A stretch of DNA of 64,000 nt from Bacillus aquiflavi (lineage in GTDB: Bacteria > Bacillota > Bacilli > Bacillales > Cytobacillaceae), in contig NZ_CP082780.1 of the NCBI RefSeq assembly GCF_019915265.1, positions 1,860,001-1,924,000 of the forward strand, given 5' to 3'. Shown in pieces: positions 26,366 through 33,516 of this stretch. The notes beneath the pieces were generated by a model. That model was given only the letters and a program-made list of their open reading frames with translations. It was not told where the DNA came from and ran no database searches. Each line of letters begins with the position of its first letter. Position 1 is the first letter of the stretch. Both the position numbers and the translations under genes were made by a program.

Positions 26366-27259
26366 TTATGAGTTATTTCTCATATAACCTATCTTATTAC
26401 ACTCTAATGCAAACCAGACATCCCCATTTGAGTCACATGCGATACCATGTGGTTCTGCTGATGATGTTGGAATTTTATACTCATTAATTTTTCCATCAAT
26501 CACAGAAATTTGACCAATCTTATTTGCTCCCCATTCTGTAAACCACATTTCATCATTCTTTCCCGCAGTAATAGCGTGCGGACGTGAATTTGGAGTTGGA
26601 ATATCATATTCTCTAATCTCCCCATCAGTAGTAATTCGCCCTATTTTATTGCCCATAATTTCTACAAACCAGATTGCACCATCGTTGCCATTAGTGATAC
26701 CTACTGGAGCTGCTGCATGCGTTGGTAGAGGATATTCAGTTATCTTTCCTGTATCCGTCATCCTTCCAATTGAATTATTCTGGTTCTCCGTGAACCAAAG
26801 TGCGTTATCAGAACCTAAAGTAATAAAAGCAGGATAAGATCCCTTATTTGGAAGGTCATATTCATCAATAGCACCATCAGGCGTCAACTTTCCTATCCGG
26901 TTTCCATTCATTTGAGTAAACCATATTTCTCCATTTAGACCTTCAGTTATTCCGTAAGGCCCTGAATCAGGCTGCGGCAATGGATATTCTACAAAATCAC
27001 CAGTTGTTGTTAGTTTCCCTATTTTATTGGCATTATTCTCTGTAAACCATATCTCACCACGGGAAGAAACAGTTAAGCACATTACTTTAGCGTTAGGGGT
27101 GGGAACTGTAAACTCTTTTATCCTACCATTTTGATTTATACAACTGATTTTGTTTGCTTTATGTTGAGTAAACCATACATTTCCGTCTTTTGCTGAAGCT
27201 ATACCATAAGGCCCAGAATTAGCTCTCGCAATTGCAAATTCTGATATATCAATCTTCAT
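26366..27259 (-). CDS. vgb: Virginiamycin B lyase (streptogramin B inactivation)
   Basis: 297 residues forming a seven-bladed propeller. Each blade carries IWFTE-NANKIGKLT- and EYPLPTP-type repeats. The residues needed for lyase activity in the staphylococcal enzyme appear present: a His in SRPHAITAG and the Glu-x-His pair in AEPHGIAC. Vgb linearises type B streptogramins by cleaving the ester bond. Its ATG overlaps the stop of the ABC-F gene by 4 bases, so both are expressed together. Chromosomal bacilli carry vgb-like genes of unproven activity, so resistance is likely but not demonstrated. Confidence 0.88.
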   Translation of the reverse strand: MKIDISEFAIARANSGPYGIASAKDGNVWFTQHKANKISCINQNGRIKEFTVPTPNAKVMCLTVSSRGEIWFTENNANKIGKLTTTGDFVEYPLPQPDSGPYGITEGLNGEIWFTQMNGNRIGKLTPDGAIDEYDLPNKGSYPAFITLGSDNALWFTENQNNSIGRMTDTGKITEYPLPTHAAAPVGITNGNDGAIWFVEIMGNKIGRITTDGEIREYDIPTPNSRPHAITAGKNDEMWFTEWGANKIGQISVIDGKINEYKIPTSSAEPHGIACDSNGDVWFALECNKIGYMRNNS

Positions 27260-28851
27260 ACTAGACCCCCCCTCTTTTTATTTAATTGATTTCTTAGACT
27301 ATTGCGTTTATTAATCAACATTTGGAATTCTTGTTCTAATTTATCTGAAGACTCACCATTTAGTTCACTAATGATTTGAGTCAGTTTGACTTCAACTTTT
27401 AGAAGTTCATCCTTAATATTATCACGCTCTGTCTGCTGGTTCCTTTCTTTAAATTCTTTATAACTTCCAGTAAACCCTGTAACCTTCTGTTGAGATATTT
27501 CAATAATTTTAGTTGCAATATTTCCAACGAAACGACTGTCATGTGAAACAAATATTACTGCCCCTTTATAGTTAATCAATAGATCCTCTAAAGCTTCAAC
27601 GGCATCAATATCTAGATAGTTCGTTGGTTCATCCAGAATCAATGTATTACAATCACTAACAAATAGCTTTGCAAAAGCAACCTTTACTCGTTCTCCGCCA
27701 CTTAGAACATTGACTTCTTTATAAACATCATCGCGATAGAAATGTAATCTTGCGAGAACAGTCCTCACTGTTGTTTCATCTTGAATCGAGGTAGACATGA
27801 CATTTTCCAAAATCGATTCTTGTGAATCTAGAATATCTAAATTCTGACTAAAATATCCGATTTTGGCTACTGGTGAGATTGTTACTGCCGGTACTCTTTC
27901 TAGAATCTGTTTCAACATTGTTGTTTTACCAACTCCATTATTACCAATGATTGCAACCTTTTCACCGCCTTTAATGACAAAGAAAGCATCTTTCCAAAGC
28001 AAATGATTATCAAAGTTTACAGATGCGTTTTTCACACTAATCATGTGACGCCCTTGAATTTGTTCACAATTTAGTAAATTCATTTTGATAGGAGGAAGTT
28101 CTTTTGGTTTTTCCACATGCTCCAATTTTTCTGCACGTGTTTCCAGCGCCTTTATATTTTGGTGCATTTTCTTTTGTTTAGTAGCATGCTCCATCTTCCA
28201 TATTCGAGATTCAGATGTCCCCATTCGTTTTGAAGGCGGTTTAATCATTCTTTGAGCCTTTTGTTCTTTCAGTTTTTTAGCTCGTTCCAACTGTCTTTTC
28301 TTAGCTATATATTTTTCATATTCCTCTTGTTGTTTTCGACGAAGCATTTCCTTTTGCTCTACATAACTTGTATAGTTACCGATATATTCTTTAATTTTCC
28401 CATCTTCAAGTTCCAAAATTTTCGTGCAGACTTGATCTAAAAAATATCGGTTATGTGATACAAGAATAATTGCACCTCGATATCGAATGAAATGTTTTTC
28501 AAGTTCCTCTATAGCGCGAGCATCAAGATTTGTTGTTGGTTCGTCAACAAACAAAATTTCTGCCTTTGTAGCTAATGCTTTGTCAATATAACTCTTTGTT
28601 ACCTCACCACCACTTTTGAAAGTATCAGTCTCTTTCAATTGAGGTAAAAAATAGCGACTTGCATTTGTCTTAACTTCCCCTTTATCTGCTTCTGTTTCAC
28701 CAGACAATATGGATAATAGCGTCGTTTTTCCACTTCCATTACGACCAACTACACCAATTCTATCTTTATAACGAATTTGTATTTGCTTGATATCTAAAAG
28801 TTTTCGGTCTTTAATAGTCTTTTCAATATGATTAGCTTCAAGAACGATCAT
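27256..28851 (-). CDS. Antibiotic-resistance ABC-F protein, Vga-type
   Basis: 531 residues with two ATPase domains and no membrane segments. Domain 1 has GRNGSGKTT and ILFVDEPTTNLD; domain 2 has GNNGVGKTT, LSGGERVKVAF and LILDEPTNYLD. They are separated by a long, very basic interdomain linker (about residues 185-285), where ribosome-protection ABC-Fs contact the peptidyl-transferase centre. Length and linker fit Vga-type proteins (streptogramin A, lincosamides, pleuromutilins) better than housekeeping ABC-Fs. GGGGGG precedes ATG 28851. Expression is probably drug-induced through the attenuator at 29290-29570. The exact resistance spectrum is not readable from sequence. Confidence 0.85.
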   Translation of the reverse strand: MIVLEANHIEKTIKDRKLLDIKQIQIRYKDRIGVVGRNGSGKTTLLSILSGETEADKGEVKTNASRYFLPQLKETDTFKSGGEVTKSYIDKALATKAEILFVDEPTTNLDARAIEELEKHFIRYRGAIILVSHNRYFLDQVCTKILELEDGKIKEYIGNYTSYVEQKEMLRRKQQEEYEKYIAKKRQLERAKKLKEQKAQRMIKPPSKRMGTSESRIWKMEHATKQKKMHQNIKALETRAEKLEHVEKPKELPPIKMNLLNCEQIQGRHMISVKNASVNFDNHLLWKDAFFVIKGGEKVAIIGNNGVGKTTMLKQILERVPAVTISPVAKIGYFSQNLDILDSQESILENVMSTSIQDETTVRTVLARLHFYRDDVYKEVNVLSGGERVKVAFAKLFVSDCNTLILDEPTNYLDIDAVEALEDLLINYKGAVIFVSHDSRFVGNIATKIIEISQQKVTGFTGSYKEFKERNQQTERDNIKDELLKVEVKLTQIISELNGESSDKLEQEFQMLINKRNSLRNQLNKKRGGLV

Positions 28852-28952
28852 TCAATCCCCCCATTTCTTAAATAACTAATTATGATCTTCATAAACTGTT
28901 ATTTTAAAGTGTCACAATCCCAAAATTTTCCCTATGTCTTATTTAACATAAA

Positions 28953-29286
28953 ATCGAGTAGGAGACTAATCATTAATTGATTAGTCGACCTCTCACACCA
29001 CCGTACGTACGGTTCCGTATACGGCGGTTCAACCTTTTAAGTATCGAAGCTCATAGAGTGTGGAAAAATCTTTTAATCCCCATTTTCTGAGCTTTTCATT
29101 TGGTATGGCACGATGGATGATGTCATTAAGTGATACTCGCCATTTCTGTTCGTCAGTTCAGGAGTTTGCTTCCAGCTTCCTTCAGATTCCATTTCACAAT
29201 GGACACCCTTGCTTTCAGCTAACAGTTCCTACTGCCAAGCCTGTAGTGGACTTTCACCACCAAGTTATAACCCATGCTGGGCGCAC
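28953..29286 (-). mobile_element. Group IIC intron remnant (internally deleted)
   Basis: Read on the minus strand, the segment starts with GTGCGCCC-GCATGGG and continues GGTGAAAGTCC, CAAGGGTGTCC and ATGGAATCTGAAGGAAGC, the domain I opening of group IIC introns such as that of Oceanobacillus iheyensis. It then jumps to the C-terminus of the intron-encoded reverse transcriptase (AIPNEKLRKWGL...LYELRYLKG stop at 29037). Domain V (GAACCGCCGTATACGG ... GTACGTACGGTGGTG) and a domain VI hairpin ending near 28953 follow. Most of domains I-IV and the reverse transcriptase are gone, so it cannot be autonomous. The 5' boundary directly follows a terminator T-run, the classical IIC target. Confidence 0.87.
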
Positions 29287-29292
29287 CACAAA

Positions 29293-29320
29293 AACCTCCT
29301 ATCCATTTCTGAATAGGAGG
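29293..29320 (-). terminator. Attenuator terminator upstream of the ABC-F gene
   Basis: CCTCCTAT / ATAGGAGG stem with a 10-base loop and TTTTTG tail, immediately followed by the group IIC intron 5' end. Confidence 0.85.
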
Positions 29321-29558
29321 TAATCATAAATATCAAAAAGAAGTAACTCAAATAAAAATACTTTTTGACTATTATGAAGTACATCATTAATCCTACTCAG
29401 AAAAGACAATGTTATAATCCTTACGTTTCTGAATAGGAAGATAATGTACAAAATTTTTTAAAAATAACTAGGGCTACATTATTTTTTAAAAAGTACAGAT
29501 TTATCCCACTCAGAAAACTTTTCGTAACTTATAACGAATGTTTTTCTCATAAATAGGA

Positions 29559-29570
29559 TTAAAAAATCAT
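29559..29570 (-). CDS. Three-codon leader ORF (Met-Ile-Phe) of the attenuator
   Basis: ATG ATT TTT TAA, preceded by GGAAGGGTG about 10 bases upstream. The stop codon touches the left arm of leader hairpin 1, so a ribosome stalled here would cover it. Function as a drug sensor is inferred from position. Confidence 0.6.
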   Translation of the reverse strand: MIF

Positions 29571-29606
29571 GTATTTAATTCACCCTTCCAATTTTTATTA
29601 TCTATA

Positions 29607-29636
29607 ATTATTAACATACTTAATTAAAAAAGTCAA
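29607..29636 (-). promoter_or_regulatory. Probable sigma-A promoter of the ABC-F leader
   Basis: TTGACT at 29636-29631, 18-base spacer, AATAAT at 29612-29607. It lies about 37 bases before the leader ORF. Confidence 0.55.
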
Positions 29637-29639
29637 ATT

Positions 29640-30072
29640 ATTCATTTGAGTCATACTTCAAAGTGAAATGTTGTCAATATTCTTTGACCCAACTCTTATA
29701 GTCTTCTTTCAAATGTTGCACTTTTATTAAAATCGATTGGCTCAGCTACCACTGCTGTTTGTTAATTTTTCTAACAATGAATGATTGTTGCTCATCTTTA
29801 TACAAATTTCCCACAGAAGGAATCATATGAGCTGAAAGTGATCTATTGACTATTTTGCTGTTTGCAGTCTGTCAGTATATGTCATCATCCGCTTGCATAT
29901 GTTGGTTTAGTACTTTTTTCTTCGGTAAAATAAAAAAGCAGAGTAAATTTGGGAAACAAACCAAATACTCATGCAAAACATAAAGTGTTATCTTAATAAT
30001 GTGTATTTTTAAACAACTTTATTGTAAATTAAACGACTTTTTCACTCAACATGACTTTGTCTATAATCTAAA
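29640..30072. other. Non-coding region, nothing identified
   Basis: About 430 bases of AT-rich sequence with stops in all frames at short intervals; no convincing gene, RNA or repeat beyond the flanking elements. Confidence 0.5.
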
Positions 30073-30104
30073 AGTGGGATACCCTTTTTATAAGATATCC
30101 CACT
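30073..30104. terminator. Terminator of the sulfur-transfer operon
   Basis: AGTGGGATA at 30073 pairs with TATCCCACT ending at 30104. On the minus strand it is followed by TTTAGATT. Confidence 0.7.
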
Positions 30105-30122
30105 TAGTTTATTTATTTAAAT

Positions 30123-30350
30123 TTAAGCTTTTTTAATCCAAAATTTAAATACGCCTGCGTCTTCTTCTGTCTGTAAAAGTTCATGACCTGTAGATTGAAC
30201 CCATGCTGAGACGTCTTTTTGTGAACCTTTATCAGTAGTATGCACTTCTAAAATCTCACCGCTATTTAAATCTCCAATCGATTGTTTAATGCGTACAATT
30301 GGCATTGGACATGATAAACCCTTTGCATCTAATACTTTTGTTGCTTCCAT
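30123..30350 (-). CDS. TusA-family sulfur carrier (YrkI-like)
   Basis: 75 residues with the TusA signature LDAKGLSCPMPIVRIKQ; the Cys carries persulfide sulfur to partners. It is the last gene of a set resembling the B. subtilis yrkE/yrkF/yrkI cluster. A good ribosome site (AAGGAGG) lies upstream. It is nearly a duplicate of the N-terminal domain of the next gene upstream, suggesting an internal duplication. Confidence 0.9.
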   Translation of the reverse strand: MEATKVLDAKGLSCPMPIVRIKQSIGDLNSGEILEVHTTDKGSQKDVSAWVQSTGHELLQTEEDAGVFKFWIKKA

Positions 30351-30399
30351 TATAAAATCCTCCTTGAGTTTCTATTATTATAATCAAAGTATGAATTGA

Positions 30400-30972
30400 T
30401 TATTGTTTTTTCTCAATACTGCCTTTCCAACCAGTCATTCCTGGAATCACATTTATAACATTTTTCATTCCCTTTTCAGTAAGCATCTGAGCAGCAAAGT
30501 CACTGCGGTTACCAGTTCTACAAACAACATAAACTGGTTTTGCAGAATCGATTTGATCAATGTTCTCTTCTAACTCTCCAAAAGGAATTGATTTTGCCCC
30601 TGGAATGTGACCAAAAACATATTCAGCCTCTTCGCGAACATCAATAATTTCAATGTTCTCACCAGCTTTTATTAATTGTTCAAGTTCATCATTTTGAATG
30701 ACATTTGGATGCTTTGCTACTTCTTTCTCTTCTTTTTCGCTTGCCTTGCGAACATAGTGTATTAATAATCCTTCTTGTTCTATCGTTCCAAGATATTGGT
30801 GCCCTGCAGACTCTGCCCATGCTTTTATATCAGCTTTTGAGCCTTTATCTGTTGCCTGAACTTCAAGAACTTGACCACCATCAAGTTCTTCAATTGCTTT
30901 TTTTGTTCGTACAATTGGCATTGGACATGATAAACCTTTTGCATCTACAACTTTATGACTTGCAATATTCAT
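30400..30972 (-). CDS. TusA-rhodanese fusion sulfurtransferase (YrkF-like)
   Basis: 190 residues: a TusA domain (residues 1-75, VDAKGLSCPMPIVRTKK) joined by a charged linker to a rhodanese domain (about 90-185) with active-site loop VVCRTGNRS. Each domain has its sulfur-carrying Cys, so sulfur may pass from one to the other. It overlaps the upstream rhodanese gene by 4 bases. The arrangement matches B. subtilis YrkF and part of staphylococcal CstA. Confidence 0.9.
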   Translation of the reverse strand: MNIASHKVVDAKGLSCPMPIVRTKKAIEELDGGQVLEVQATDKGSKADIKAWAESAGHQYLGTIEQEGLLIHYVRKASEKEEKEVAKHPNVIQNDELEQLIKAGENIEIIDVREEAEYVFGHIPGAKSIPFGELEENIDQIDSAKPVYVVCRTGNRSDFAAQMLTEKGMKNVINVIPGMTGWKGSIEKKQ

Positions 30973-31295
30973 TTGTCTACCCCCGTTAACAATTTTTTCT
31001 TTTTAACTGCTGCTGACCATGCAATCATTCCGCCGATCATATTTAATGCTTGGAAACCATGATATTCAAGAAATTGAGCGGCATTGCCACTACGGTTACC
31101 TGACCGACAAACAATAATATATTCATTGTTCTTATCAAGTTCATGAATTCGTAAAGGCAATGTTCCAAGCGGAATGTTTAAGATCCCAGGAATTTTCGCA
31201 AGCGCAAGTTCTTCTGGTTCTCGAACATCAATAAGATGAAGTGTTTCCTTATTATTAAGCCGTGTTATCACTTCAGCTGCAGTAATCTCTTGCAA
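30969..31295 (-). CDS. Single-domain rhodanese
   Basis: 108 residues, one rhodanese domain: LIDVREPEELALAKIPGILNIP and active-site loop IVCRSGNRSGNAA, with catalytic Cys about residue 63. It probably transfers sulfane sulfur or reduces persulfides within the CstR-controlled operon. It overlaps the TusA-rhodanese gene by 4 bases; a 100-base gap separates it from the upstream membrane-anchored rhodanese gene. Confidence 0.9.
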   Translation of the reverse strand: MQEITAAEVITRLNNKETLHLIDVREPEELALAKIPGILNIPLGTLPLRIHELDKNNEYIIVCRSGNRSGNAAQFLEYHGFQALNMIGGMIAWSAAVKKKKLLTGVDK

Positions 31296-31394
31296 GTAGG
31301 GTCTCTCCTTTCAATTCAATGAACTTAAAAAGCTTTTTTAGTATTAGCTTTTCAGCTAACTTATCAATCAATGAAAAAATTTCTTTTTTCAGTT

Positions 31395-31763
31395 CTACCA
31401 AGCATTCATTCCGCCTTTAACGTTATAAATGGTTTTAAAGCCAAGCTTTTTTAACCTTTTTGCTGCTTGCATACTTCGATTGCCACTTCTGCAAATTAAA
31501 ATAACTTCTTGTTCTTTATTAAGAGCATTTGCTTTATTGACTATTTGATGAAGTGGGATGTTTTTAAAGCCTTTTATATGGTTTGCTTTGAATTCGGCTT
31601 GCGTTCTAACATCTATATATTGTACTTTGTTATTTTTTACATTCTTTTTTTTTCGCAGTTCATCTGTTGTCATTTGATTTACCCCTTTTACTGGTGTAAA
31701 CCGACTGAAGATGAAAAGTACAACGAATATAATTAGAACCGTATTTATGACGGAACTCATCAT
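31395..31763 (-). CDS. Membrane-anchored rhodanese
   Basis: 122 residues: an N-terminal membrane segment (about residues 4-20) followed by a rhodanese domain with YIDVRTQAEFKANHIKGFKNIPL and active loop LICRSGNRSMQAA. The catalytic Cys is present. The orientation of the domain (in or out) cannot be told. The gene follows the DsrE-like gene by 8 bases. Confidence 0.88.
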   Translation of the reverse strand: MMSSVINTVLIIFVVLFIFSRFTPVKGVNQMTTDELRKKKNVKNNKVQYIDVRTQAEFKANHIKGFKNIPLHQIVNKANALNKEQEVILICRSGNRSMQAAKRLKKLGFKTIYNVKGGMNAW

Positions 31764-31771
31764 CTCACCTC

Positions 31772-32251
31772 TTATATGAACAAGTTAACATTTCCTTCTG
31801 ATGCATCTGCCAAGTATGCAGCAACACCACCAAATTCAACACCATCAATAAATTCTTCATTTTTTAAACCGAATAGGTCAATTGTCATTTGACAGCCAAC
31901 AAGTTTTATTCCTTGTTCTTTCCCCATTTCAATTAATTCTGGAAGCGGCATCGTATTATGTTTTTTCATATTTTTTTTCATTAATTTTGGACCTAGCCCC
32001 ATATATTGCATTTTAGATAACCCAAGTCTATCTGCACCGCGGGGCATCATTTTTCCAAAGATCTTTTCAATAAAGCCTTTTTTTGTTTCAATAAGTTCGT
32101 CTTTTCGAAGGGCATTTAATCCCCAAAATGTGTGAAAAATGGTTACTTCATGATCAAATGTTGCTGCACCATTAGCAATAATATAAGCAGCCATTGCTTT
32201 ATCATAATCACCGCTGAATAAAACAATTGTCGTTCGTTTTTTTTCTCCCAT
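31772..32251 (-). CDS. DsrE/DsrF-like sulfur-relay protein (YrkE-like)
   Basis: 159 residues of the DsrE/DrsE-like family: TTIVLFSGDYDKAMAAYIIANGA, VTIFHTFWGLNALRKD and a C-terminal VGCQMTIDLFGLKNEEF, where the Cys (about residue 122) is the probable sulfur carrier. It is the first gene of the operon transcribed from the CstR-type promoter at 32327-32355 and resembles B. subtilis YrkE. Confidence 0.88.
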   Translation of the reverse strand: MGEKKRTTIVLFSGDYDKAMAAYIIANGAATFDHEVTIFHTFWGLNALRKDELIETKKGFIEKIFGKMMPRGADRLGLSKMQYMGLGPKLMKKNMKKHNTMPLPELIEMGKEQGIKLVGCQMTIDLFGLKNEEFIDGVEFGGVAAYLADASEGNVNLFI

Positions 32252-32263
32252 ATTAACCTCCTA

Positions 32264-32279
32264 ATACCTATAAGGGTAT
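32264..32279. promoter_or_regulatory. CstR/CsoR-type operator, leader site
   Basis: ATACCTATAAGGGTAT: inverted ATACC/GGTAT half-sites, the pattern bound by CsoR-family repressors, 13 bases upstream of the DsrE-like start. Confidence 0.75.
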
Positions 32280-32312
32280 AATTTTAGTTAAAAAAATAAT
32301 CGCTTATTAATA

Positions 32313-32328
32313 ATACCACTATGGGTAT
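32313..32328. promoter_or_regulatory. CstR/CsoR-type operator overlapping the -10 region
   Basis: ATACCACTATGGGTAT within the longer palindrome TAATACCACTATGGGTATATTA. It abuts the -10 hexamer of the minus-strand promoter, so binding should block transcription. Confidence 0.8.
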
Positions 32329-32355
32329 ATTATTAAATTTTTATAAAAATGTCAA
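32327..32355 (-). promoter_or_regulatory. Sigma-A promoter of the DsrE-rhodanese-TusA operon
   Basis: TTGACA at 32355-32350, 17-base spacer, TAATAT at 32332-32327. The operator at 32313-32328 overlaps it. Confidence 0.75.
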
Positions 32356-32540
32356 GAACTTTTCAAATTTATTTTTTTCTCATAGCAAAAAGGAAATTAA
32401 CTTCTTTCAGACTGTTATAAACGCAACGCTCACATTCTTCGTTGCTTACACTAGGTGAAAAGTTCATAAGCTTATCGCTTCCGCTTTGCGACCTTCGTTT
32501 AATAAGCATTTTTCAAAATTATTTACTTTCTCTACAAGCT

Positions 32541-32565
32541 AAAAGGAGGTAAGAACCTCCCTTTA
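32541..32565 (-). terminator. Terminator of the CstR-like gene
   Basis: GGGAGGT/ACCTCC stem with a 4-base loop and TTTT on the minus strand, just after the repressor gene. Confidence 0.7.
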
Positions 32566-32573
32566 TCCGGCTT

Positions 32574-32834
32574 TTATCTGCTCTTAACAAGCAGCTGAAC
32601 TGCTTCATTGACAGCATCCTGCGAATCTTTACCAGCGTGAATATCTTCAATTAAACATCTTTCCAAATTTCTACTTACGATGAGAGCAACCGTTTTATCT
32701 GCGGCTGATCGAATTGCTGTTAATTGAGTTGTAACATCTTTGCAATCGTCTCCGCTTTCCATCATCCGAATAACTCCTTTAACTTGTCCTTCAATGCGCT
32801 TCATACGATTTACGATGTCTTTATCAAACTTCAC
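32574..32834 (-). CDS. cstR: CstR-like persulfide-sensing repressor
   Basis: 86 residues of the CsoR/RcnR/CstR all-helical family. Cys31 (DDCKDV) and Cys60 (RNLERCLIEDI) are kept, but the His that CsoR uses for Cu(I) is Asn. This pattern marks persulfide sensors of the CstR type rather than copper sensors. It probably represses both its own transcript and the adjacent sulfur-transfer operon via the ATACC-N6-GGTAT sites. The gene lies 25 bases after the inactive rhodanese gene. Confidence 0.87.
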   Translation of the reverse strand: MKFDKDIVNRMKRIEGQVKGVIRMMESGDDCKDVTTQLTAIRSAADKTVALIVSRNLERCLIEDIHAGKDSQDAVNEAVQLLVKSR

Positions 32835-32859
32835 AATTCAACACCTCCCAATAGCTATA

Positions 32860-33183
32860 TTATTTTACAAGCGTATATCCTTTAATCTTAAAACCATTTT
32901 TTCTTAATATACGAGATCCTACATTTTTCTCTAAATGTGATGAAGCAATAATATATATTTCTTTTGTGGGGATTTCATTTGAGTATCTATTTAAATATCC
33001 GCATGGAATATTAATTGCTCCTTCAATCGGATTTCCGGCTGAATCTTGGTAATCGCGAAGATCAATACAGCTCGATTTATAAAACTCTTTATTCAAATTT
33101 GATACATGTGGAATATTTACAGGATAATACCGATACACAACTGGTAGAGAAAGAATGATAAATAATAATAGTAAAAAGTACAT
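32860..33183 (-). CDS. Rhodanese-like protein without catalytic Cys
   Basis: 107 residues: one N-terminal membrane segment (about residues 2-20) and a rhodanese-like fold (CIDLRDYQDSAGNPIEGAINIP). The active loop reads IIASSHLEKN where CRSGxR is expected, so the catalytic Cys is absent. Sulfur transfer by the usual route is therefore unlikely. It is co-transcribed with the CstR-like repressor behind its own operator (33223-33238). It may have a binding role. Confidence 0.8.
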   Translation of the reverse strand: MYFLLLLFIILSLPVVYRYYPVNIPHVSNLNKEFYKSSCIDLRDYQDSAGNPIEGAINIPCGYLNRYSNEIPTKEIYIIASSHLEKNVGSRILRKNGFKIKGYTLVK

Positions 33184-33222
33184 TTATCACACCTCTTATT
33201 GAAATAGTTGTACTATCATTAT

Positions 33223-33238
33223 ATACCTATTAGGGTAT
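33223..33238. promoter_or_regulatory. CstR/CsoR-type operator upstream of rhodanese-cstR
   Basis: ATACCTATTAGGGTAT, nearly identical to the site at 32264, within ATATACCTATTAGGGTATAT; 40 bases upstream of the first gene. Confidence 0.8.
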
Positions 33239-33251
33239 ATTTTCAACTGTT

Positions 33252-33280
33252 AAAAAAAACATCCATAAAGGATGTTTTTA
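33252..33280. terminator. Hairpin upstream of the cstR transcript
   Basis: AAAAACATCC / GGATGTTTTT with a 5-base loop and T-runs on both strands. The rest of 33281-33516 shows no gene. Confidence 0.7.
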
Positions 33281-33516
33281 GACTGTTGACCCACACTCGT
33301 ATTTTTCGTTGGTAAGCTCATGAACGCTTGTTTATTAATTTTTTTCGCTTACTTCAAACATTCGTCAAGAACTTTTTTACCTATTCATTTTATATCGATA
33401 TAAATCAACTTTTAATGATTGGATACCCTTTTTATATTCAAATTCTGATTTTAACATTCTTGATTTTTAATGTTTATTGTATTTGCCCTTTAATAAAGCC
33501 TCTTCAAAATAAACAT

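Larger units (their letters stand above)
29290..29570 (-). promoter_or_regulatory. Transcription-attenuation leader of the ABC-F resistance operon
   Basis: Three successive elements share the 13-mer TCCTATTCAGAAA or its complement. Hairpin 1 uses 29559-29542 and 29517-29503. Hairpin 2 pairs 29438-29426 with 29403-29391, 13 bp with one G-U. The terminator pairs CCTCCTAT (29320-29313) with ATAGGAGG (29302-29295) before a T-run. The left arms of hairpin 2 and the terminator both contain the same 13-mer, so the right arm of hairpin 1 can capture hairpin 2 left, freeing hairpin 2 right to capture the terminator left arm. A three-codon uORF abuts hairpin 1. This resembles the drug-sensing attenuators reported for ABC-F genes. 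Confidence 0.8.

Noticed and set aside
29060-29323. 87-codon plus-strand ORF
   Set aside because: Antisense of the group IIC intron remnant.
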